A stretch of DNA of 64,000 nucleotides from NCBI RefSeq assembly GCF_037963835.1, contig NZ_CP150145.1, forward strand, positions 124,001-188,000. Direction: 5' to 3'. Origin of the DNA: Paenibacillus sp. FSL H8-0332 (lineage in GTDB: Bacteria; Bacillota; Bacilli; Paenibacillales; Paenibacillaceae). The translations under genes and the position numbers were made by a program. The notes under the pieces are model-generated. The model worked only from the letters and a program-made list of their open reading frames with translations. It ran no database searches and was not told the DNA's origin. Positions 34,612 through 43,173 of the stretch are shown in pieces (the stretch's first letter is position 1; each line of letters opens with the position of its first letter).

Positions 34612-36297
34612 ATGGTCATGAAACATAAGCCAAAGAAAATGGGTCTGCTGCTCGCAGCAGGACTAATGCTGACCTCCCTGGCGGCAGGCTGCTCCAGCAG
34701 CAATAACGCAACGGGGAGCAATAAACCGGCGAATGCGGAGGCTACCAAAGCACCGGCCACAGAAACAGCAGCACCTGCACTGAACGCTGATGAGCCGGGC
34801 TGGAAAAGCGATACTTCACCGATTACCTTCGACTGGTATCTGAACTTTGCCTGGTTCGCCAACAAGTGGGGCGTTGACCCGACTTCGCAATATATTACCA
34901 AGAAGACCGGCGTTAACCTTAACTTCATCGTTCCTGCCGGCAATGAGAATGAAAAGCTGAATACGCTGATTGCTTCCGGCAAGCTGCCTGACTTCATCAC
35001 ACTCGGCTACTGGGAAGATGCGATCAAAAAAATGGTGGAAGGCGAGCTGGTGCTTCCGCTGAACAAGCTTGCTGAGGAATATGACCCGTACTTCTTCAAG
35101 GTCTCGGATAAAGATAAGCTGGGCTGGTACACACAGCCGGACGGCAACGTCTACGGCTATCCTAACTCTTCCTCTTCTCCTGCCGACTACGAAAAATATG
35201 GCGATACTTATGTTTCGAACCAGACCTTCGCGGTCCGCAAGGATATCTATGAAGCGATCGGCAGCCCGGATATGCGCACACCTGAAGGCTTCCTCGGCGC
35301 CCTGAAGGCAGCCCAGGAGAAATTCCCTGAAGTGAACGGACAGCCGCTGATTCCGCTTGGTCTGCATGAGTTCACTGAGAATGGAAATGATTCCCTTGAA
35401 GGCTACATTCAGAACTTCCTGAACATTCCTTGGGAAAAAGACGGCAAGGTCTACGACCGCGAGACGGACCCTGAGTATGTCCGCTGGATGAAAACTCTCC
35501 GCCAGGCGAACCAGGACGGACTGCTTGCGAAGGATATCTTCATTGACAAGCGTGCTCAAATGGAAGAAAAGATCGTACAGGGCCGCTACTTCGCCATGCT
35601 CTATCAACGTACAGACTTTGCTTCCCAGCTCGGCACTATTTTCCAGAAGAACCCTGATCAGGTCTACATTGCAGTAGACGGTCCGGCCAACACCAAGATG
35701 GATCAGCCTGCACTGAACGGCCCTGGGATCTCCGGCTGGACAGTAACCCTGATCTCGAAGGATGTTAAGGATAAGGCGCGTGCGATCAAATTCCTCAGCT
35801 ATCTGAACAGTGAGGAAGGCAATAAGGATCTTTATCTGGGCGAAAAAGGGGTCAGCTATGATACAATTGACGGCAAGGACCAGTTCCTGCCTGAAGCGTT
35901 GAAGCTCATGAACTCAGACCGTTCAGCCTTCGATAAGCAATTCGGCTCCTCCTTCACTTTCTGGATGATGCAGAATACGAATATCACCGACCAGTGGAAA
36001 CCGGAATCCGTTGAGCCGTTCAAGCAACTGGAAGACTGGACCAAAGGCAAATCGATTAATACTTCGGAGTTCCAGTTAATCGATCCTACGGGTAACTCAC
36101 CGGAAGGCATTGTTGCCACCAAGCTGAAACAGCTCCGCGGCAAAACGATGCCGAAGCTGCTGATGGCTGATTCCGATGCAGAATTCGACAAGATCTGGAC
36201 GGAATATATTGCGAAGAAGGATAAGGAAGGTCAAGCAACCTTCGATGCCTACCGCCAGACGAAATATGAAGAGAACAAGAAAAAACTCGGAATGTAA
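34612..36297 (+). CDS. LplA-like extracellular solute-binding lipoprotein
   Basis: 561 residues. Signal peptide with lipobox LAAGC (lipidated Cys27), a Ser/Asn/Ala/Thr/Pro-rich tether, then a large type 1 binding protein of the LplA/YtcQ group (length 500-570 as usual). PSQYITKKTGVNLNFIVPAGNENEKLNTLIASGKLPD is a typical segment. ATG at 34612 with AAAGGGG. It supplies oligosaccharide to the two permeases just upstream. A hairpin terminator (36321) separates it from the sensor kinase, which would keep binding-protein transcripts in excess. The ligand is inferred to be a beta-gluco-oligosaccharide from GH30 and the phosphorylase nearby. Confidence 0.94.
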   Translation: MVMKHKPKKMGLLLAAGLMLTSLAAGCSSSNNATGSNKPANAEATKAPATETAAPALNADEPGWKSDTSPITFDWYLNFAWFANKWGVDPTSQYITKKTGVNLNFIVPAGNENEKLNTLIASGKLPDFITLGYWEDAIKKMVEGELVLPLNKLAEEYDPYFFKVSDKDKLGWYTQPDGNVYGYPNSSSSPADYEKYGDTYVSNQTFAVRKDIYEAIGSPDMRTPEGFLGALKAAQEKFPEVNGQPLIPLGLHEFTENGNDSLEGYIQNFLNIPWEKDGKVYDRETDPEYVRWMKTLRQANQDGLLAKDIFIDKRAQMEEKIVQGRYFAMLYQRTDFASQLGTIFQKNPDQVYIAVDGPANTKMDQPALNGPGISGWTVTLISKDVKDKARAIKFLSYLNSEEGNKDLYLGEKGVSYDTIDGKDQFLPEALKLMNSDRSAFDKQFGSSFTFWMMQNTNITDQWKPESVEPFKQLEDWTKGKSINTSEFQLIDPTGNSPEGIVATKLKQLRGKTMPKLLMADSDAEFDKIWTEYIAKKDKEGQATFDAYRQTKYEENKKKLGM

Positions 36298-36320
36298 GTT
36301 TTTAAATAAAAGACCCAATG

Positions 36321-36340
36321 GCCCGCATACTGCGGGCTTT
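36321..36340 (+). terminator. Attenuating terminator between binding protein and sensor kinase
   Basis: GCCCGCA / TGCGGGC with a 3-nt loop, then TTTT. The kinase start is only 24 nt away, so read-through probably gives lower expression of the two-component genes. Confidence 0.75.
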
Positions 36341-36363
36341 TGGGCTATTTTCAAGAGGTGGGC

Positions 36364-38262
36364 ATGAGAGAGAGAACAGGAGCATTATGGCACTCCTTCC
36401 ACTACTGGTGGGGGCGGAGGTCACTGCAGAGCCGGCTGATTGCGGCCTATATCTTCATTATTCTGGGACCCAGCCTGCTGGTGTCCTTCTATTCGTATAA
36501 GGAAATCAACAACACCTATATGCGGGATTCAATCGAGAAGAACAGCTATCTGCTGCAAATGGAGAGAATGCATGTACTTAACCAGATTGAGGCAATGGAA
36601 CGGGCCCTTCAGATGGCGTATAACGATAAAAGCGTGCGGGATTACCTGATCAGTGAGGACGATCCGACCCTGGGCGAGTTGATCGACTTCAATACGACTA
36701 CTTTTTTGAATTTCAGCCAGATTCAGTTCAATAACCCCAACATCGAGCATCTGTATCTGTTCTCTGCCAGTCCGAATGTGTATGAGCTGTGGCCGGTTAT
36801 TTTCCGTGAATCCCGGGTCTCCATGGAGCCCTGGTTCCAGCAGGCCATGAGACTGGAAGGAAGGCGGAATCTCTGGTCCTTTCAGAATACGGACATCGAT
36901 CTGATGCAGCGTTTCTCGGGAGGAGCCGGGGAAGGTCAGCCGAAGGTATCTGTGCTGCGGGAGATCAGTATTCCGGCAGGGAATCATATCGGGATGGTTC
37001 AGGTAGATATGCTGCTGAGCAAGTTCACGCCCAAGACTTATACCTCTGTGCAGGATAACGAATCCCAGATGGTCATTGTAGATGATGCGCTGAATCTGTT
37101 CACGCGTACAGATAACTCCTTCCTGACCACTGATTCCGGGCTGAGCGCAGCGATCAAGGAGCGGCTGTCCGTCTACCGCAAGACCGGGGAATGGGAGATG
37201 GATTACAAGGAGAACGGGAATTCGTACCTGTTGATTCAAGCGCCGGTGGAGCAAATTGATGCCTCCCTGGTCACTGTTGTCTCGATGAAAGGCCTGATGA
37301 AGGATATTTCGCGGACCCGTAATTTGATTATCGGGGTGAATATCGGCTTTATTTTCCTGGTTACGGCGATTACCTATGTGCTGAATGCATTCATTCTCAA
37401 GAATCTCCGCCGCCTGACAGAGACGATGAAAAAGGTGCGCCGGGGCGAGCCGTATGGCAGTATTAAGGTTAGCGGGGGCGGAGAGGTCGGAGAGCTGGCG
37501 CATCATTTCTCCAAGCTCATGAATACGATCAATACGCTGGTTGCCCAGGCGGTCTATAAGCAGGCGCTGTCCAAGGAGGCAGAGCTGCGGACTCTGCATA
37601 ATCAGATTGATGCCCATTTCCTCTACAATACGCTGGAGAATATCAAGATGCTGGCCGAAATTGAGAACCAGCGGACCATCTCGGATGCACTGACCCGCCT
37701 GGGCGGGATGATGCGTTATAATTTCAAGTGGACCGGGGAATATGTGAAGCTGAGAGACGAGCTCCGCCATATCGAGAATTATATAGAGGTCATGAATATC
37801 AGGTTCGAACACACCATTCAATTGGAGCTTCATATTGACAGCGCTTATCTGGAAGTGGAGGTGCTTAAGATGTCCTTGCAGCCGATTGTGGAGAACAGCG
37901 TGAAGCATGCCTGGAATGCAGACGGTGTAGAGTTAACGGACCGGATTGTGAAGATCGAGCTTTCAGAGGCGGAGGGGGATATCTTCATTGTCCTGCGCGA
38001 TAACGGGCTGGGGCTGACGCAGGAGCGGCTGGTGGAGCTGCATGAGGCGATCTATGCGAAGGAAGAGCCTGGAGCGGATGCTTCCGGGATCAGCAGCGGA
38101 GGCTATAAGGCGGGAGGCGTCGGGCTGCGCAATGTGCATCAGCGCCTGCAGCTCTTTTACGGGGAAGCCTATGGGCTGGAAGTGCAGAGCGAAGCAGGGA
38201 AGTGGACAGCGGTGTACATGTCTCTGCCCAAAGTTCTATTGACGGGGGATAATCAGCGATGA
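36364..38262 (+). CDS. YesM-type sensor histidine kinase
   Basis: 632 residues. Membrane helix 1 at about 24-43; an extracellular sensor at 44-318; helix 2 at about 321-345; HAMP at about 345-400. The His_kinase domain has phospho-acceptor His418 in QIDAHFLYNTLENI. HATPase_c shows N-box PIVENSVKHAW, DNGLGL and GVGLRNVHQRL. ATG at 36364 is preceded by AGAGGTG; an upstream TTG at 36340 lies inside the terminator stem. It overlaps its regulator by 4 nt. It likely senses the binding protein or its sugar and activates the importer. Confidence 0.94.
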   Translation: MRERTGALWHSFHYWWGRRSLQSRLIAAYIFIILGPSLLVSFYSYKEINNTYMRDSIEKNSYLLQMERMHVLNQIEAMERALQMAYNDKSVRDYLISEDDPTLGELIDFNTTTFLNFSQIQFNNPNIEHLYLFSASPNVYELWPVIFRESRVSMEPWFQQAMRLEGRRNLWSFQNTDIDLMQRFSGGAGEGQPKVSVLREISIPAGNHIGMVQVDMLLSKFTPKTYTSVQDNESQMVIVDDALNLFTRTDNSFLTTDSGLSAAIKERLSVYRKTGEWEMDYKENGNSYLLIQAPVEQIDASLVTVVSMKGLMKDISRTRNLIIGVNIGFIFLVTAITYVLNAFILKNLRRLTETMKKVRRGEPYGSIKVSGGGEVGELAHHFSKLMNTINTLVAQAVYKQALSKEAELRTLHNQIDAHFLYNTLENIKMLAEIENQRTISDALTRLGGMMRYNFKWTGEYVKLRDELRHIENYIEVMNIRFEHTIQLELHIDSAYLEVEVLKMSLQPIVENSVKHAWNADGVELTDRIVKIELSEAEGDIFIVLRDNGLGLTQERLVELHEAIYAKEEPGADASGISSGGYKAGGVGLRNVHQRLQLFYGEAYGLEVQSEAGKWTAVYMSLPKVLLTGDNQR

Positions 38263-39842
38263 CAAATCTGATGATTGTGGATGATGAGAGAATGATCCGT
38301 CAAGGTCTGAAGGTGATGATCGAACGGGAATATCCGTCGGTCTACAATATATCGATGGCGGGAAACGGTGCAGAGGCACTGGAGCAGTACAAGCAGGAGC
38401 GGCAGGATGTGATTATCACCGATATCCGGATGCCGATTATGGACGGGATTACGCTGCTGGCGCGGCTGTCTGCGGAAGCAGGGGCGGGCGGAGCTCCGGC
38501 TGTGATTATTCTCAGCGGCCATGATGATTTCGAATATGCCAAAAGCGCAATCCGCTACCGCGTCAAGGATTATCTGCTGAAGCCGATCCGCCGCGAGGAG
38601 CTGTTCGAGATTCTCGAGCGGATTGCCAGTGAAGGGGCGGAGCGGGAATCGAGCAGCCATAAGCAGTTGCAGGAAGCAGAGGGCTACCGCCGCGAGCTGC
38701 GGGCGGCCCGTCTGCGCAGCCTCCTGATGCAGCAGGAGGGCGAGGTATCGGCGGCTCAGGAGGAGGAGCTTGCGGGGCTTGCGCTGCCTTTTACAGTAGG
38801 GGTGCTGAACTATCATCACAGTGACGGTACACGGATGAAGCCTGGAGAGGTGCAGGGGCTGCTGGAGCAGCTGGGCGGACCGCTGGAGCACAAATTCACG
38901 GAGATTCTGACGGACGGGGACGGGAAGCTGGTGCTTGTCGGAGAGGGGGAGAGCTTCCTGGAGCTGGCAAAGAAGGCCGAATCCAAGGAGCTTACGCGGC
39001 TGCTGCTCGGAATCAGCAGAGAGAGTCACAGTGCGGAGCAGTTCCGCACCTGTTATCTGGAGGCTTGCCGGGCGCTGCAATATACCTTTCTATCGCCGCA
39101 GGCCAGCTTCGTGGACTATACGGATATTCAGGCTGGACGGCTGAGCTTCCCGCTCCCGGAGGAGGAGCTGCGGAAGCTGCTTAATATGCTGGGAACCGGG
39201 CGGGAGAAGGAGATCAAGGCGCTGCTTGGCGTTATTTTTCAGACGGAGCATCTGCTCAGGCTGGATCTGAGTTACCTGGAGAATGTAGGGCGGAGTATGA
39301 ATGAACGTGTACTGGATGAGGTGTTCCGTACGCATGGCGAAGCTTCGGTGGAGGTGCTGAAGCTCTACCGCCTAGTAGGCAACCTGCATAATTTCCGCCA
39401 TTTCCACGACTATTACCGTGCGCTTGAGCATCTGCTCCTGAGCGTTAACGATTATATTATAGGCATCAAATCCGCTCATACGGAGCATGCCGATATGGAG
39501 GAAGCGCTGGCGTATATCGAAGCGAATTATGCCCGTCCGCTGAACATGGCGATGGTCAGTAATTATGTGTCCCTCAACTATTCTTATTTCAGCGAGGCGT
39601 TCAAGGCCTATACCGGGGAGAGCTTCGTGCTGTATCTCAAAAAAGTCCGCATCCGCCACGCCAAAGAGCTGCTGGCCGATAACCGGGTCAAGCTGGCCTC
39701 CGTCTCCGAATCCGTCGGCTTCGAGAACAGCAAGCAGTTCGCGCGGGTATTCAAGGAACTGGAGGGCATCTCCCCCGGGGAATACCGGGCGAAGCTGCTG
39801 ATGGGGCGTTATCCCGGCCAGGCTGAGGATAAGGAGTCTTAG
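38259..39842 (+). CDS. YesN-type response regulator with AraC DNA-binding domain
   Basis: 527 residues: receiver domain at about 1-120 with phospho-acceptor Asp55 in IITDIRMPIMDG and the Lys in DYLLKPI. A central region of about 290 residues has coiled-coil-like stretches. The C-terminal AraC double helix-turn-helix spans about 412-518 (LNMAMVSNYVSLNYSYFSEAFKAYTGESF... SVSESVGFENSKQFARVFKELEGISPGEYR). It overlaps the kinase by 4 nt (ATGA). It probably activates the importer operon. Confidence 0.95.
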   Translation: MTNLMIVDDERMIRQGLKVMIEREYPSVYNISMAGNGAEALEQYKQERQDVIITDIRMPIMDGITLLARLSAEAGAGGAPAVIILSGHDDFEYAKSAIRYRVKDYLLKPIRREELFEILERIASEGAERESSSHKQLQEAEGYRRELRAARLRSLLMQQEGEVSAAQEEELAGLALPFTVGVLNYHHSDGTRMKPGEVQGLLEQLGGPLEHKFTEILTDGDGKLVLVGEGESFLELAKKAESKELTRLLLGISRESHSAEQFRTCYLEACRALQYTFLSPQASFVDYTDIQAGRLSFPLPEEELRKLLNMLGTGREKEIKALLGVIFQTEHLLRLDLSYLENVGRSMNERVLDEVFRTHGEASVEVLKLYRLVGNLHNFRHFHDYYRALEHLLLSVNDYIIGIKSAHTEHADMEEALAYIEANYARPLNMAMVSNYVSLNYSYFSEAFKAYTGESFVLYLKKVRIRHAKELLADNRVKLASVSESVGFENSKQFARVFKELEGISPGEYRAKLLMGRYPGQAEDKES

Positions 39843-39951
39843 GGCTGGAGCAGATGCAGGAATGATAGCGGGTGAAATAGAAGGGACGGGTGGCAACGCT
39901 GCCGGTTCTGGTCTATGATAGGAGAGATGAAAGGCTAGGAGGTTACTTACA

Positions 39952-40755
39952 TTGGAGGAAGTACAAGGAACACTGATTACGGTGGATATGCTGGCCGCAG
40001 ACTTCCGGCAGTTGGGCGTTCAGGAAGGCATGACACTGCTCCTGCATTCCTCCTTCAAATCACTCGGGCAATGGGTGGCAGGCGGACCGGTTGCCGTGAT
40101 CCTGGCGCTGGAGCAGGTGCTGGGCGAGGAAGGGACGCTGGTGATGCCGACGCAATCCGCGGATCTGACCGATCCGTCAGGCTGGAGCAGACCGCCGGTG
40201 CCGGAGGCCTGGTGGCCGGAGATCCGGGAGCATATGCCGGCGTACGACCCGGACCTGACACCTCTTCGCGGCATGGGGATTATCCCGGACTGCTTCCGCA
40301 AGCAGCGGGGCGTGCGGCGCAGCAGCCATCCGATTGATTCTTTTGCCGCCTGGGGGATGCACCGGGATGTCATTATTGACGGCCATGGCCTGGAATATGC
40401 CTTCGGAGAGCGGTCGCCTCTGGCCCGGATCTATGAGCTGGGAGGAAGCGTGCTGCTGCTTGGCGTAGACCATGGGAACAACACCTCGCTGCATCTGGCA
40501 GAGCACCGTGCGGATTATGCCGGGAAGCAGGAAGTGATCGCAGGCGCTCCGATGCTGGTGGACGGTGCCCGGCAATGGGTGGAGTTCAGTGATTACAACT
40601 GGAATTCGGATGATTTCGCTCAGCTTGGCGCGGACTTTGATAAGGAGACCGGGCGGATTGCCAAGGGCTTCATTGCAGCGTCGGCGGCGCAGCTGGTCCC
40701 GCAGCGGGAGATTGTCGATTATGGGGTGAAGTGGCTGGAGCGCAGCCGCAGGTAA
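39952..40755 (+). CDS. AAC(3)-family N-acetyltransferase (YokD-like)
   Basis: 267 residues of the aminoglycoside 3-N-acetyltransferase / FrbF fold. LLHSSFKSLGQWVAGGPVAVILALEQVLGEEGTLVMPTQSADLTDPSGW and RRSSHPIDSFAAWG are family landmarks, with SVLLLGVDHGNNTSLHLAEHRA near the C-terminus. TTG start at 39952, 9 nt after TAGGAGG. Chromosomal members in Bacillota often do not confer resistance, so an antibiotic role is only possible. It follows the glycan locus but has its own ribosome site after a 109-nt gap. Confidence 0.87.
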   Translation: MEEVQGTLITVDMLAADFRQLGVQEGMTLLLHSSFKSLGQWVAGGPVAVILALEQVLGEEGTLVMPTQSADLTDPSGWSRPPVPEAWWPEIREHMPAYDPDLTPLRGMGIIPDCFRKQRGVRRSSHPIDSFAAWGMHRDVIIDGHGLEYAFGERSPLARIYELGGSVLLLGVDHGNNTSLHLAEHRADYAGKQEVIAGAPMLVDGARQWVEFSDYNWNSDDFAQLGADFDKETGRIAKGFIAASAAQLVPQREIVDYGVKWLERSRR

Positions 40756-40792
40756 TTATCGATACATACCAGGTAAAGGGGAATCGGAATTC

Positions 40793-41428
40793 ATGACTAC
40801 TACGGTGTATATTACAAGACACGGACAGACGGAATGGAATGTGCAGAAGCGGATGCAGGGCCATCAGGATTCGCCGCTTACGCCGCTGGGCGTCCAGCAG
40901 GCGGAGTGGCTGAGCAAGAGCCTGCTGGACGTCCATCTGGACGCGGTCTATGCCAGCTCCAGCCCCCGGGCGCTGCGGACGGCTGAGATTATCAGGGGCG
41001 GGCGGGAGATCCCGCTAACCGCCTATGATGAATTCAAAGAGATTAACCTCGGCGTCTGGGAAGGCCGGGAGGCTGGTGAACTGGAAGAACAGTACCCGGA
41101 GCAGCACCAGTTGTTCTGGAGCGACCCGGCGCTGTTCAGCATCCAGGGCGGCGAGACCTTCGCCGCCGTGCAGGAGCGTGCGCTCGGCAAGCTGCGTGAG
41201 CTCATAGACCTGCACGAAGGCGGCACGATACTCATTGCCACCCATACGGTAGTAGTGAAGGTGCTGATGGCTTATTTTGAAGACCGGGCCATGGAGAAGC
41301 TGTGGGATCTGCCCTACATCCACCCTACCTGCCTATGCAGAATTGATATTATTGGCGGCGTGCCGGAGATTGTGCTGCACGGAGATACCAGTCATTACGT
41401 AACCGCTCAGGGCGGCCTGGAGTCCTGA
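40793..41428 (+). CDS. Histidine phosphatase family protein (phosphoglycerate mutase-like)
   Basis: 211 residues. The phospho-histidine motif is ITRHGQTEWNVQKRMQGHQDSPLTPLG, with a second catalytic His in ILIATHTVVVKVLMAYF and Glu in FKEINLGVWEGREAGELE. It is closer to broad-specificity phosphatases (PhoE/CobC type) than to glycolytic mutase because of length and lid. It starts 37 nt after the acetyltransferase gene, likely the same transcript. Substrate unknown. Confidence 0.9.
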   Translation: MTTTVYITRHGQTEWNVQKRMQGHQDSPLTPLGVQQAEWLSKSLLDVHLDAVYASSSPRALRTAEIIRGGREIPLTAYDEFKEINLGVWEGREAGELEEQYPEQHQLFWSDPALFSIQGGETFAAVQERALGKLRELIDLHEGGTILIATHTVVVKVLMAYFEDRAMEKLWDLPYIHPTCLCRIDIIGGVPEIVLHGDTSHYVTAQGGLES

Positions 41429-41542
41429 GTAGCAGTTAGTGGATAGCAGCACAGCAGGTGCAGTTACGATAAACAGGCGATGCGCATGTGGCATCGCCTG
41501 TTTGGCGTGGGGCGGGGTGGGATGGCGTAGGGGCATGCGTGG

Positions 41543-41783
41543 AAATCCTGCACGAAATACAACAATGCAGCTCCCACTAGCCTCGAATCGCCCGAATTCC
41601 TGCAAAAGTTGCAACAATGTGCCGTAACCAGTAACAAATTTAGAAAAATCCTGCACGAAGTGCAATACTGTGGCTTGATAGGGGTGGCTTGCGCGGAGAT
41701 CCTGCACGAAATGCAACAATGCAGCTCCGACTAGCCTCAAATCGCCCGAAATCCTGCAAAAGTTGCAACAATGTGCCGTAACC
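41543..41783. repeat. 154-bp composite repeat array, left part
   Basis: Each 154-bp unit has three sub-units of about 51 nt opening with AATCCTGCACGAAATGCAAC or a close variant. The marker CCAGTAACAAATTTAG sits at 41628 and would recur at 41782, exactly where the IS3 element begins. The array resumes after the element at 43174. Confidence 0.85.
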
Positions 41784-41844
41784 GGTTCGGCCCCCTAATT
41801 ATGGAGACATTCTGCTAAAAACTCGTGTTTTCGCAGGATCTTGT

Positions 41845-42729
41845 TTACAGCTTTATTTCTATCGGTTTTAGCTTGCCTGCTTTCCATGCGGCGTGGTATT
41901 GCTTGGGGCTCATGCGCTGCAAACTGCCATGAAAACGGCGCTCGTTGTAAAAATTAATATAAACTGCGACCGCTTCATAGGCTTCTTCAAACGTTTCAAA
42001 GTACCTTTTCGTGTACAAATCTCTCTCCAAAATACTGTGAAACGACTCAATGTAGGCGTTCATATTCGGCGTTTTTGGAGGAATCCGCTCATGCTCCAGA
42101 GGACGCTGCGTTTCCGCACACAGCTCGCCAAAGACGTCGCTTAGGAATTGCGGGCCGTTATCGGAACGGATCACCGGTGAGGGATCTCCAGGCTGTAAAC
42201 GTCGGCCCAGCGCCTCCCTTAACGTGGCACAGACTTGCTTCGCTGTACAGCTCGCGCCCACGTGGTAGCCGACGATACAGCGGTCAAACACATCAATCAT
42301 ATCAAAGATAAAAAAGAAGCGGTCGTAGCCATGAATGTATCCATATTTAATGTCAATCTGCCAGAGTTGGTTGGGGCCGGTGACCACTCGATTTCGCGCT
42401 AAACGTCGAGGGTATTTTAGGTTCCTCACCGGCTTTTTCTGAAGCAATCCGAGCTTCTTGCACAGCCGGTACGCCTTCTTGTGGTTGAGGATTAAGCCCT
42501 GCTGGACCGATAGGGCATACGCCAGGTTCCGGTAGCCATAGCCGTTCTCCTCGCCCTCTACCAGCTCACTCAGCCACTCCTCGATCTGTAGGTCACTGAC
42601 CCGCAGACCGCCGGTAGTGAGGGAATAGGCGGGGATCGGACGACCCGAAGTCACGACCGCATCCGGGGCACTCCAAAGCCCCAGGAAACGTTTTTTATGC
42701 GCATAATAGGTGGAAGGTTGAACCTCCAC
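41845..42729 (-). CDS. IS3-family transposase OrfB (DDE integrase domain)
   Basis: 294 residues as an open frame; the true product is probably an OrfAB fusion made by frameshift. An HTH_21-like region is followed by the rve catalytic core: first Asp in LWQIDIKYGYI, second Asp in VIRSDNGPQFL, Glu in NMNAYIESFHSILE, and the terminal FYNERRFHGSLQRMSPKQY. The -1 frame joins orfA at 42812-42819 without a stop. The DDE residues are all present. Confidence 0.93.
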   Translation of the reverse strand: MEVQPSTYYAHKKRFLGLWSAPDAVVTSGRPIPAYSLTTGGLRVSDLQIEEWLSELVEGEENGYGYRNLAYALSVQQGLILNHKKAYRLCKKLGLLQKKPVRNLKYPRRLARNRVVTGPNQLWQIDIKYGYIHGYDRFFFIFDMIDVFDRCIVGYHVGASCTAKQVCATLREALGRRLQPGDPSPVIRSDNGPQFLSDVFGELCAETQRPLEHERIPPKTPNMNAYIESFHSILERDLYTKRYFETFEEAYEAVAVYINFYNERRFHGSLQRMSPKQYHAAWKAGKLKPIEIKL

Positions 42730-42764
42730 GATACGTAGAACCAGTGTAGCCGAATAACCCCGCT

Positions 42765-43112
42765 TTATCGCTTCGTCGGCCAGTTCGAGTTTGTCTTGTA
42801 AGCGGGGTTGGCTTTTTTTAAGAGTTCACGCAGCAGTTCGATTTCCAGATCCTTTTCACCCAATAACTTAATGGCCGTCTCCATCTTCGTCTCCAGATCT
42901 TGGACACGCTCCGCATCTTCAATCCGTTCTTGGACGGACGGAGTGGCCTCTTCTCCAAATCGTTCTTTGTAGAACTTCACCCAATTGGCAATGGTGCTGG
43001 GAGAGACGGAATACTTTCGGGCCAGGAAGGAAACCTTGGTTCCATTGATCGCTTCTTGGGCTACTTTGATCCGCTGTTCGTCATACAACTTGTTGCTTCT
43101 CATCGGCTCCAC
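42765..43112 (-). CDS. IS3-family transposase OrfA (helix-turn-helix)
   Basis: 115 residues. The N-terminal helix-turn-helix is VAQEAINGTKVSFLARKYSVSPSTIANWVKFYKERFG, and a leucine-zipper-like helix ends LEIELLRELLKKANP. Translating on in frame gives a short tail of about 15 residues. Slipping -1 at A7G gives KSQPRLQDKLELADEAIKRG, which runs into OrfB. Confidence 0.9.
   Translation of the reverse strand: MEPMRSNKLYDEQRIKVAQEAINGTKVSFLARKYSVSPSTIANWVKFYKERFGEEATPSVQERIEDAERVQDLETKMETAIKLLGEKDLEIELLRELLKKANPAYKTNSNWPTKR
42812..42819 (-). other. Programmed -1 frameshift site (A7G) of the IS3 element
   Basis: On the minus strand the codons read TTA AAA AAA GCC, giving seven A then G, the A-AAA-AAG slippery type used by IS3 elements. 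It lies where orfA and orfB frames overlap. Confidence 0.8.
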
Positions 43113-43173
43113 TCCCTCTTCTTAGTGTACCTCTTACATGTCAAGGTCTCCACTTTGATTAGGGGGCTTAAGA

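Larger units (their letters stand above)
41784..43173 (-). mobile_element. IS3-family insertion sequence inside a repeat array
   Basis: About 1,390 bp. The ends share GCCCCCTAAT (41790-41799 and, inverted, 43158-43167), followed by TGGAGAC on both sides, giving imperfect terminal inverted repeats. GTAACC flanks both ends (41778-41783 and 43174-43179), a likely 5-6 bp target duplication. Removing the element restores the 154-bp array register. It carries orfA and orfB on the minus strand, both intact, so it may be active. Confidence 0.88.
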
